Part shown: piece by piece, positions 45,697-56,500 of the stretch | Numbering within the stretch: the stretch's first letter is position 1 | Layout: each line of letters begins with the position of its first letter | NCBI GenBank assembly: GCA_032358255.1 | Contig: JAULBX010024405.1 | Span: forward strand, 62,001 to 126,000 | Direction of reading: 5' to 3' | Origin: Heterotrichella gracilis | Taxonomy: Eukaryota; Sar; Xanthophyceae; Tribonematales; Xanthonemataceae | Length of the DNA: 64,000 bases | Translations under genes and position numbers: made by a program | Notes under the pieces: model-generated | Databases searched by the model: none | What the model saw: only the letters and a program-made list of their open reading frames with translations | What the model was told of the DNA's origin: nothing

Positions 45697-46757
45697 TCAG
45701 ATGGCCTTTAATAGGGTGTGGAACTCCTTGAGCTTGGCTTCAATGTCCTGCTGCAGCTTCATTGCGATCGCAACCCCCTGTGCCTCCTCTGGCTTTGGTG
45801 GCTTCTTGCCGTCCACCACCCACTTAAATTCCAGCTCGTCAAAGTCGTCAGGGCAGGCGTTTGGGACCCGCACACTGCCCTTCACGGTGTGGTCTGGTGT
45901 CGTGGCGGGCGAGACAGCGATGTGGGCAGTCCATTGCAGCAACAGGTTGAAGTCAAAGCCATGCCTGCAGTAGGTGGCCATGACATGAAATGCTCATTGA
46001 GGGGTCAAGGCATGCCATGCCAGTATGTGCACTGTGGGAACCACAGTAAGGATCCCAGTACAGCACTCCATGCACCATACCTTTTCTTTCCCCGTACTAT
46101 CCAAACGTGCGCCTCTCCAGTGCACTCGGGTATTGCTGTCAAGCTCACGGTCCCCTGTGGCGTTTCTACCTTCAGACCCATCAGCAGCCTATTCAGCGTG
46201 TCTACACCCCACGGTGTAACGTTCTTCTCTTCAAAAGTCCCTGCCTATAAGACAACAGAGTAGATTAGATCAAGTGCACAACAGGTTGACAGCAAAAAGT
46301 TGGGTGTCAAGAAGCGGCCCCACTCACATGGTTCCAAGCTGATGCCCCCTGCTGGCTGTTCTGGCGTTCCACATGCAGTTGTACCTGTGCTTCATCTTCT
46401 GAAAGCTTCTGTACACAACAGAAGAGGAACAGCTCATTCAGGCTGCCTTCACGATTGCAAGGCATGGGAGACACTGCTGCTGCATTTGGATGGCCAGACG
46501 CACCTTGGGGGGCAGAGTGACAGTACCCCCGTTTTTGGCAGCCCAATATGAGTACGAAAGGTCTGCCTGAGCATGGCAGTGTGCAGGTTAGCGAGGCATC
46601 AAAGCAGTTTCCAGAACGTTCACAGAGTCAGATCACATCGGGTGTCGTCAGGCACTACTTGACATCCCTGTTGCCCAACGCAGACACTGGCAGTACCCGC
46701 TTCAAGTTGACGCACCTTTGCAGTAGCCTGCTGGTCAAGTTTGGATTTCTCAGCCAT
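45697..46757 (-). CDS. Aha1 N-terminal-domain protein (Hsp90 co-chaperone-like)
   Basis: Exons 5' to 3': 46716-46757, 46328-46408, 46081-46244, 45697-45964; 555 nt, 184 residues. The Aha1 N domain binds the Hsp90 middle domain and stimulates its ATPase. Matches run along the domain: SAWNHAGTFEEKNVTPWGVD (the family W...E..N.T.W start), LLMGLKV, LTAIPECTGEAHVWIVRGK, FNLLLQWTAHI, KGSVRVPNACPDDFDELEF, and a C-terminal helix IAMKLQQDIEAKLKEFHTLL. The protein stops there, so it lacks the C-terminal SRPBCC domain of full-length Aha1, as in Hch1-type proteins. The first 40 residues are a charged helix not found in the family. Confidence 0.8.
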
Positions 46758-47680
46758 GTTAGTGATCTGCAGAACAGCAGTCAAGGCACAGGGCAAACAA
46801 GCGTTGTGCCCACAATTGAAATGGCTTTCGAAGGCTCAAATATCAAGATGACAAGTTGTGCGTGCCCCGAAGGTCCACAGGTGACTCAAAAGCAGAAAAC
46901 AAGCTACTGGGTCAGTGCCATCACAGCGCATGCCACAGCCTGAGGGTCGGCGCTGCAATGTGCATACAGGCGCTTTGTGGTCGTGGCTGCAGGCGTTGCA
47001 ACGCGCGCGACACCTATGTACGCGTAAAGCTTGACCTTGGTTAGCCTACTTCGCCTCTTCCAGCAAGTTGGGTGGCGATGATGGCAAATGATGGTTTGGG
47101 CTTTGTGCCCAGGGGTATGAGGTGTACTACGAGGAGGTCGCCACCACCTCATCATCTGGTCAAGATGACCTGGCAGAAAGGCGTCCCCAGTGACCCTTCC
47201 GGGACCTTATTTCACCTTTTGTGGACCCAAAAGCGATCGTCAGGGACGCAAATCCACCGAAAAGTGCCGCGCCCCACCCAGCTGTGCCTCACCTTCTGGG
47301 ATGACAATTCGGCCTTCTGGGCCAGCAAAAAGTTGGCCTCAGATACACAAAAATGACGTGTGTTCATCCTGCCGCCAAGGGCCATTTTCGCACGCTCCTT
47401 TTTGGCTCTCGCTCGTTTTCGCCGACAAGCCCTAGCCTTTCATAACGTTGGCTGGAGGCCAGCGTGTGCACACTCCCACACTTCCACACGCCACCGGCAG
47501 CGCATTGCGCAATTCAACGTAGGGCAAGTTTGCAACTGACAGGGACGGTGGTTTTGGTGTGTGGGTTTCCCTGCCTGTTGGGTTTGTCTGTCGTTGGGTG
47601 GGCTACTACGCTAGCCGTTATTTACAAGTCCACTCGCCAGCAGCCGTTTCTGTAGCAGGCAAAACAGCGGATGCTGCACA
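46758..47680. other. Divergent promoter region
   Basis: Upstream regions of the Aha1-domain gene and the sigma factor gene. No supported gene and no telomere-like words noted. Confidence 0.5.
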
Positions 47681-50392
47681 ATGTTTAGGGCAGCCAGCGC
47701 CACCATTTGCAGTGTTGCGTCCACCTCTGGGCAAGAGAACTCTATGCAAGCCCAACTACCAAATGGGGCCCAGTGCCCAGTGGCATTTAGACGCCTCTCA
47801 GTCGTACGCCTGGGTAACGCCACCACCCACAGGTTGGCATTCAGGGACAGCAACAGCAGCAGCAGCCTCTTTGGTGTTCCCAGCAGCCGGGTTGTCTCGG
47901 CATCGCGGCGGACCGTGCTTCCCTGCGCCGCAGCCCGTCCAGCCCCATCCCACGTCTGCCACGCCAGCACTGCAGCCGTAAACAGCGCTGCCGTGTTGGA
48001 GAAGCTCGACCAGGGCACCGTGAGCCGCATGGGCATCAACAGGTTTGGCCAATACGAGGTTCCGGACACGGCCAGGAAGGTTTCAGCGGGGATGGGCTTG
48101 CCTACCTTCAGCCCGATGTCTTTCGAGTCTCGGGCCACCAGCGTGCATCAAGACCTCGCCAGCGCAGAAGCCAAGTACGCCCAGATTCTGTCGCCCGAGG
48201 CAGCGATGCTGGAGCTGCAAAAGAAGACTGCTGAGCTGAGCTTGAAGCTCCGGGAGTTGAAGGTGGGTGATCTTGTTGTTTTACTGATCCATTGTAGTTC
48301 TATGGTTACATGCCTGGGTACCAAACTTGCCTGCTTTGGCTGCTGCAGGACGACACCAAGGCAGGCAACAGCAAGCCCAGCGCTGGGGCCTCCCTAGTCA
48401 AGAAGACAAAGAAGAAGTCCACCTCCATCCTGCCTGCTGGCCTCCTTGTGGAGCCCAGCACCGCCACCAAGCGGTCCACCACCAGCGGGGCTATCAAGAG
48501 CGCTGCAGCAATGGCCACAGCCAGTCCCTCCGCCTCCCTTGCACCCACTGCCGGTGCAGCAAAGCTGCCCACTGCCAGTGCCCTCCCCTCGGCTGCACCC
48601 TCCACCAGCTCTGCTGGCTTTGGAGCAGAGAAGGTAGCCACAACCAAGCGGATCACCAGCAGCGGCAGGGGCCGCTCCTCTGTACGCAGCCAGGCGCACT
48701 CCTCCTGGGGCAAGCAGTCAGTGACGCAGCTGGACGCAAAGACCAAGGGGCAGGGCATTCGCGGTGCGGAGAAGGGCGCTGGGGACGGCTTCCGCGTCTT
48801 CTTGAGGGTGCGTGACAAAGTGGTGTTGGCACACACTGGTGGATCATACAGTCGTGGTTGTACGGGCTGCACTGCAATATGTAGCTTGTGACTTGTTCTT
48901 TAAGGGGTTATTTGAGGAGAAGGGGTGGTGGCTGGCTGGTAGGGGCCTCAGCCCTGGTCCCACGTTTTAGAGCAGCCTCAAACTCCAGCTGTCAGTCATC
49001 AGGTTGACAAAGAAGCCCTCCCACCTCAGGTGTGCGCCTCAGGTGGGTTCCTGGGTGGCACCTGTAGTGGGCAGGGTTTCGAGTGAACCTGCTGACTGAT
49101 GGGCAAGTGTTGGAGGCTGCTTTGGAAGGGGACTTTCTTTTTGTCAGGAACAGCAACCGTGTACCTGGGGTCATACAAGTGTATACTTGACTGCGCAGTT
49201 ATCAAGTATTCTTTCTCTTGACAGGTTGATTGAACACGCTTTTAGGTTCTGGGGTGGTTTTGGCATACAGCCATGTGGAGTGTTTCTGGGAACCTAGCAG
49301 TAGTCTGGGAAAAGGAAACCGCATTGTGTAGCTTCCTGCCTGTGTTTTATCTACTTCTGGTCAGAAATGCTGCACCACAGTCTGGCTGCTCAGAGTGGCT
49401 TCCAACCACCCTCCCAGAGTTGCGTGGCATAGCCAGCCACTCCACCCCACCCCACCCCTCTTACGCTGCTGTATCTCACCGCTGAAGCTCACCACGCTGT
49501 CAAAGCTTGTGCCGCGCAGCCGCCCCACCCCCACACCCCACCCCACCCCATCGCCTCCACCTATGTTGCTATCGTTCACCGCTGTTCCCCCTGCCGCAGA
49601 ACATCGGGCAGCACAAGCTGCTCACCCAAGACGACGAGCGCGAGCTGGCCATCCTCATCCAGGAGCTGCTCAAGTACGAGTCTGCCGAGAAGGAGCTGAA
49701 GGCAACCACTGCGCGGGACCCCACGGTGGCCGAGGTGGCCGCCTCCCTGGAGATGGACCCCCACGCGCTGCTTAAGAGGTGGCAGGTGCGCCGCAGTTCC
49801 ACTCCCCTGGAAATGTGAAGCGAAAGAGTCTTTCTTGTCGCTCCCTGAAGTGTGCAGACATCAAAGACAGCGAAGAGAGAGCCAACCCGGGCTCATTACA
49901 TTAGTCTGTTGGAGGTGAAGTACGAAGAAGTGATTGTGAAAAATAATGTAATACTAATAATAATAATAATGAAACGCGCAGGTGTGCCGCGACGCCAAGG
50001 GGCGGTTCATCCAGGCCAACCTGCGCCTGGTGGTGTCTGTGGCCAAGAAGTACGCCAATGGGGGCCACGGGATGCAGCTGCCCGACCTGGTGGCGGAGGG
50101 CATCGCGGGGCTCACCCGCAGCGCGGAGAAGTTTGACCACACCAAGGGGTTCAAGTTCTCCACCTACGCGCACTGGTGGATCAGGCAGGCCGTCACGCGC
50201 GCCATCTCGGACCAGGCCCGCGTGGTCAGGTGGGGAACTTGCACCGCCCCGCCCACCACTGGACGTCCATACCCATATACAAGTGGAGTGCTCCACCACA
50301 CCGGTTGTATCCAACATAGTGCACTGACCTAGCGTGCGAAATCCGCGTGGCACGGCATGAACAGCATTGGTCAGACTCCAGTGCCTGGCACC

Positions 50393-50431
<39 letters not shown>

Positions 50432-51904
50432 CAACTATCAAGAAAGTCTACAACTTCAATTGCATTAGCTGCGTAGTTTGTTGATTTATGCATAATGCTG
50501 TCCCATTGCCAACCCACCCACTCAGCCACTTCCCGCCAGCAACCCACCTCCTGCCCCCACCCCGCAGGCTGCCCGTGCACCTGCACGAGTCCATGTCCAA
50601 GGTGCGCAAGGCTGAGAAGGAGCTGGCAGACAAGCTGGGAAGGGAGCCATCGCAGAAGGAGGTGGCGGGCAAGGTAAGGGCAGGGCTGTGCTCTTGCTTT
50701 GCAAGTTTTGGAGGGTCAGGGTCACTGCTGGATTGTATGGACCTGATTGTATTGGCATCGTCAAGGATTTATCTACCTTGTGATTTGGCTGGCCAAGTGG
50801 GCTTCCCTGAAAATCAGCTGCTACCTTTCCTGTCCGTAAAGGCAGCAGCTGACTTTAAATAAATTAAGCTGTTTGTTGACAGGCTGCAACGATGTGCAGT
50901 GGCTGCAATGCTGAGCTGCATGTTGCTAAACCAGCCAACTGCAGATATGTGTACCTAACCGTTGATTTTGGGCTGGCCAGGTTGGCTTCTCTGAGAACAA
51001 GCTGCACGCGCTGCGCAAGTCGTACCGCAACCCCACCTCCATGGACGCGCCGCTGCGCTCCTCAAACGGGGAGAACCGCACGCTGGAGGACATGGTGGAG
51101 GACGACATGCAGGTGAGAGGGGGGAAAAGTGTCGAGGGTTGAGGGTGTATGGTGACTGAAGTGAACATATTGAATAGTAAGAAACAAAAGCCTGGTGTGT
51201 GTGAATTGCGGGGTGGGATAAGAGGAGTGGGTAGAAGGGGGAGGGGGAGGTAATGGACGAGGTGGTTGTTGCAAAAGCTGTTAGGGCAGCTGCGCCTAAC
51301 GTCGCGGGTGGGCAGATATACATGCAAGTGAGGGATGGTGTTGAGAGCGCATGGCGTGATTCCTGCTGCACACACTCTGATTGTTGCGCTGACCATGCAC
51401 TTCCCCACTTGCGCAGTCCACCCCCGATGAGACCGCCACTCTGCGGTTGCTGACCGAGGACCTTGAGAATGTGCTGCTGACCCTGAACGAGCGGGAGAGC
51501 GCCATCTTGCGGCTGCGATACGGGCTGGTGGACGGAGAGGAGAAGACACTGGAGGAGATTGGCAAGCACTTTAAGGTGCGCAGCAAACCCTGGACCCCAA
51601 ACTACATAGCCATGTCGTGCTATATTGCACTGGGAGCTTGGAAATGTGGTGAGTACGCATGCAAGTTAAAACCCCGACCTGGCCCTACAACACGGCGTGG
51701 TCCAGGCCCTAGTCTTAAAACCCTAAACCCTAAATCCCCCCCCTCCCTCCCCTCCAGGTCACGCGCGAGCGCATCCGCCAGATTGAGCAGAAGGCCATCC
51801 GCAAGCTGCGCCAGCCCTGCCGCAACTCGGTGCTGCGCGAGTACACCTATGGCATGGACGCAAAGCGCCTCAACAGGCGCGGCTCGCGCACCATGCGCGG
51901 GTAG
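47681..51904 (+). CDS. SIG: Plastid sigma-70-type RNA polymerase sigma factor
   Basis: Nuclear-encoded sigma subunit directing the bacterial-type plastid RNA polymerase to promoters. Eight exons: 47681-48262, 48349-48807, 49600-49785, 49982-50229, 50568-50673, 50981-51112, 51417-51575, 51758-51904; 2019 nt, 672 residues. A long Ser/Ala-rich N-terminal part (~350 residues) with a transit-peptide-like start is followed by region 1.2 ([14 protein letters not shown]), regions 2.1-2.4 ([45 protein letters not shown]), region 3 ([28 protein letters not shown]) and regions 4.1-4.2 ([42 protein letters not shown]). All core DNA-binding and core-binding segments are intact. The protein resembles the single sigma factor of chlorophyte algae. 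Confidence 0.95.
50396..50430 (+). repeat. (CA)n microsatellite
   Basis: An uninterrupted run of about 17 CA units in a sigma-factor intron. Confidence 0.97.
50787..50820 (+). repeat. Copy of acceptor and sigma exon 50981 start
   Basis: GGCTGGCCAAGTGGGCTTCCCTGAAAATCAGCTG repeats GGCTGGCCAGGTTGGCTTCTCTGAGAACAAGCTG about 180 bases upstream, with its AG acceptor changed. Confidence 0.88.
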
Positions 51905-53505
51905 GGCCTCGGTGGTGCGGTGTCGGGGATTTGCCGCTGCGCGAGTGCACCTATGGTGTGGACGCAAGCGCCTCGACAGGCGCGGCTCGCGCACCATGCG
52001 CGGATAGGGGCCCGGTGGCGGTCCTGGGGGTGGAGGGGCTTTCCATGAGGGGGTGATGGGGTCAGTAATTGTGTTGAATACAAGTGGGGGCGGTGTGCCT
52101 GGGCTGGTTGGGCTCGGGTGGCTGTGGGTGTTTGGGTTTGGGTTTGGGTTTCCCACTGGAGCGAGCTCTCGGCCTGGGGTGAAAGGAGCGGCTGGGGGGG
52201 AGGTTGAGCTTGAGAGTTGCTCTATTGGGCTGCAAGTGTATTTGGCAATACCATTGTACCACACTTGCGTTTTCAGTGGACTCGCTATTTTTTCCGAAGG
52301 GGGTTATATTTGGTAAGCTCCCGCCCAACTTGACTTTTGGGCCAGCAGTTTTGGGAAAGGGGTTTTCCTTACAGTGGGAAAAGCAACTGCACTGTGCTGC
52401 GCGAATGGGTATTTGTCTGTAATACTAGCCTTACATTCTTCCACTGCACATGTCATTGGTTGGCTTTCAACTTGCTGCGGCAGCAGCAGTTTGGCCAGGG
52501 GCTCGTGACGTGCAGCGCTGTGGATGGGTATGGGTATGGGTGGGGGTGGGAAGCCTGGGGCCAGGCCTTCCTGCCGATAGGCACTCTTTTTCTTGCGCAC
52601 TGAATAGCAGAACCCAACTTTTTTAGATGTATACCTGACGGGCTTGCGGGCAGTGGCGTTTTTACTCCCCCCTGCTCCTGGTGGGTTTTCACAGTCCACC
52701 AGCAGGGTATTGCGGGGTCCCCTTCGAATGGTTTTGGGTAGCCAGCCAAATGCTTTGTTTGCAACTCTGGAGTAGGCGTTGTTTCCTGTCTATACGCTAG
52801 CCGCCGCCACGTTGTTTTCGTCCATGTGCGCGCGCTTTGAGCACTGTGTGTTGAGGATGCCAGGCCTTCGACCAGTTGTGAAATGCGCTGGTGCTGATTG
52901 GCTCACTGGCTCACTGAGCCGACAGTCAGTGTTGTGGAACTTGCACAACCTTGTGTGTGGACGGGCTGTAAGAACTTGTGGCACACTATAACTGACAGCT
53001 CAGCAGACAGGGCCTTGCAACTTTGTCCCACTGGGCCGCATTATTATTCTATTCTATTCTACCATTGATGAGTACGGTGCAAGTTCAGTCCCACCACGTT
53101 GGGACAGACAGCAGTGTCTTCCTGTTTCCAGCGTCAACAGGCGCTGACAATGCCCCCTCCAAGACTCGAGAGACAGTGAGTTGCTGAGTATCATAAAGGT
53201 TCATCCATCCATCGGGGATCAAGGCCGTCCCTGGGCCTTGCATGCGGCATTAGATAAATTCGAAGTGCCCTCTGGGAGGCAGGATGCTCCCAAGAGCCAC
53301 TCAGGTTCCATGGAGGAAGAGTGCACCACTCAACAGCGCAGCCAGTATTCGCCCGATAAGCAGCAAGTCATAGCAACACGAAACCGTAAAACAGGCCCGT
53401 TGCAGTGTCCTAGCAAGCAAACAGCAGCTGACAGCAGCTGCATCTAGGGTTGAACGTCAGGCTGCGACCACATTGTGATCAGTGGAAACAGGAGTTGGGT
53501 TCAAG
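51905..53505. other. Intergenic region after the sigma factor gene
   Basis: Contains the terminal-exon duplicate (51936-52006), a TGTAA at 52418-52422 that may end the sigma transcript, a GGGTTTGG run (about 52130-52150) and the short tandem ATTCT run at about 53045-53062. The last part should include the next promoter. No gene is supported. Confidence 0.5.
51936..52006 (+). repeat. Post-stop duplicate of the sigma factor C-terminal coding end
   Basis: GCTGCGCGAG through GCACCATGCGCGGATAG repeats the last ~72 coding bases and stop, starting 31 bases after the real stop. A one-base deletion in the AAAG run breaks its frame. Confidence 0.9.
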
Positions 53506-56500
53506 ATGTCTCGCAAAGCGCCTGCAGTGCAGCAGCAGGTAAGGGACCTTTCAAGGGCAATGGTGGCTGACGCAGGCTTGCAACGAGTGTGGTATTTGAG
53601 TTACGGGGCACCAGGGCTTGGTGGGTTGCCTGTAGCGCGCATGGGAATTCTCAGAAGGGGCGCTACTGGCTTTTGGTCGAACGGTACCGCCTGTAGCACT
53701 CTTTTCGGTAGCATTAGTTCATACCCACCACTTGGATATCAATGCTGCTATGCCAACTCGCTGGGCGGAACGTGGGTGCTTGTCTTGCCAGCACTAGAAG
53801 GCTAACACCCTTTGTGAACACCCCTTTTGCAGTCTGTCACTGTCGAAGAGTTCTCGAGGAGGTTCTTCGAAAAGGTCGTCAACAAGGGCTATGGCGACAC
53901 TGAAGAGGCCAACATCAAGGCAGCATCAGAGAACTTTGTCGGTAAGGGAGATTGCCTTAGTAAGGGACACACCTAGCGTCGAATCGGTTCGGGGGCAGGA
54001 CCCACTAGTAGATGAGCTGCTTGGAGGGGCCGCCACGGTTTCAGCTTTTGCTCAACCACTTATAAAGTTAGGAGCAGGACAGCGTCAGTGAATGCAGCTG
54101 CTGAGGCCACGCAACCGCGAGCCATCACCTGCCTGCATGCACTGGCAGCCCCTCCAGGTTCGAATATTCCAAATCTACCTCTTTGCATGCATTGGGCCTG
54201 CGCGCGCGTTTGGCGGACTAGGGTCCCTAAAGCGGTGCCACCCATGTACCGCTGGGTGCAACCGCACTTGTATCGGGACCTGTTTGGCAACGAGAAGGAA
54301 GGAAAAGCTCGTCCCTCTGTAAAGTGAAGTGGCGGGAGTGCAGCCTAGTCTCAAGTGCTGTTCCAGCTAGCGTGCCATCGCACAGAAGAGGGGTGCTGCT
54401 GCGGCTTGCTGTACACAGGGGTAGATGGTATTTGTCACTTCTTGGATACCCACCTTTCTAAGGGACCTTTTAACAGACAAAATTGGACACTTGGCTCAGG
54501 CATGCTGTTCTTGAGCAGCAGTGGAAAATCACCGAGTTTCAAGTGGATATAGGGCTTCAGTAGTGTGTGGGCAACGTGCCCTAAAGAGTCTATCTGTAAA
54601 CCAAGTGGGCGGCCTACTACCGGCTCTTAGCGCCTGCCAAAAAAACTGCCCTTGCCGCCCCTTGCCTTGGCATGCCACTGGATGCCACACCAAGGCGCAC
54701 CACCGCCCGATCCTCCCTAGTATCTGAAAGAGTGTTAGTCGTTGCTTGTAACAGATGGCTTGGTATTTGGGCTGTATAGTTCACGTTGGTTGGTCTACCC
54801 CTTGTAAATGCGTGTATGTGTGGTGATGGTGTTCTTTTGAGGAACCTAACAGAAAGCCAGACAAACACTGCCGGGGCTGGTCAGTGTGCTGTTTTTTCCC
54901 TTATGGTACAGCTGTATGCAAAGTCTGCAGCTCTGGATGATTCGTCTGCACAGCAAGGCTCTTCTCCAGCGAACCCCGAGCTGGGGGCTATCGGCTGATG
55001 TGCCATTTGATGCTGTGGCTAGCTAGCTAGCTAGTGTTCTTGTTTAGCTAACAAACCTGGCATATGCCAAACCAGCCACGAAATGAAGGCATGTTGCTAG
55101 AATATGCCAGAAGACGCAACCCTTGTGGGCTCCCTCCTGCAGTTGGCCATGACTCGCAATCGTGCCAAACACTGGGTTGGGTTTTAGCTGTGAAGGTTGT
55201 GCTGACCAAGGTGTGTACCCCGTGCAGCGCTGATGAAGAAGCTGCAGTTTGCCGGCGAGAGGGAGGATGTGCGCATCCCACTGCGCGTGCTGCGTGACGA
55301 GATCGGCCGCCACTACTTCAAGGGGTGCGTGGCAGGACTGAAACCCTAACCCCCAGGGCTCCAACACCCTCGACCTGGAACCGCTCCTCGCTGCCTGGAG
55401 CTGACTCTATTGGTGCCTTGCAGGGTTGTGATCAGGTCATCACTGTGGAGTGTGTTTAGGGTTTAGGGTTGCCCTCCTGTCACGCCTAAAAATCAGGCTA
55501 TTCCCTTAAGGGCAAGCCAGAGTTTTAGTGGTATTGTATGTGCTGTGAGGCTGTCCCCGCAGGTCCGCTATCCGTACCCCAAATGTGGATGCTGACTTTC
55601 CCCTGGGACCCACACCCGCCAACACCCTTTTGGACCCAATTCAAAGCCCTAATGCCGGGTCTCCAAACCCTAACGCTGGCCCTGTGACCTGCAGGCTCTC
55701 CGGGCCCCAGGCTGGCAAGGTGGAGGTGCTGTTCAAGGTGCGGGGATTTAGACTTTGGGAATAGCTATAGGGTTTGAGGGTTTGGATGGCTAGGCGCCAG
55801 CTGTTTGCTGCTGCTGTGGAGGATAACCCTGCCTTAGATGGTCACTGCGACAATGACAATGTTCCCAGCGGTGACCCTCATTTTACCCTTGTTGTTTGCA
55901 GCTGTGACCCTCATTCCCCCTCTTCATTTGCAGCTGTACGATGCTGTTGGGGACAAATTCCAGATTGAGCCAGGCCCCTTTCTGCCTGAATGCCTCAACT
56001 GCACCCCTAATCGTTGCCCAAATGCGACCGAAATGTGCTCAATTGTCCCTTTTTGCTGCAGCTGTACGATGCCGTGGAGGACAACTGCCAGACTCAATTA
56101 CCACAGCTTATCTGTGGCAAAATGCCCTTAAAATTTGACTAAATTTGCCTCCCTTCCTGCAGCTGTACGATGCTGTGGAGGACAACTGCCAGACCGAGCT
56201 TGGCCCCGCCAACGAGAACGAGCAGGCCGCATTCATCCTGGAAGAGCTGCGCAACCGCCTCACGCGCCTGGTGCGGCAAAAACCCTTAGCAAGATTTTGG
56301 CAAAACTGCCAACAGTGCGTGGAATGTGGCAGGGTGTGGTTGCTTCCATAGTTGGGAGGCACATGTTTTGGGAGGGTTGTGACAGGAAAGGGTGCTGGCT
56401 TGTGTGGTGGTGGGGCAGAGCCTCCACAGCTTCAGGTGGCGGGGGGTTGCGGCGGTGCTTGGGTGCCACATGGGTTATGTGATGTCACCATGTCCTGGCG

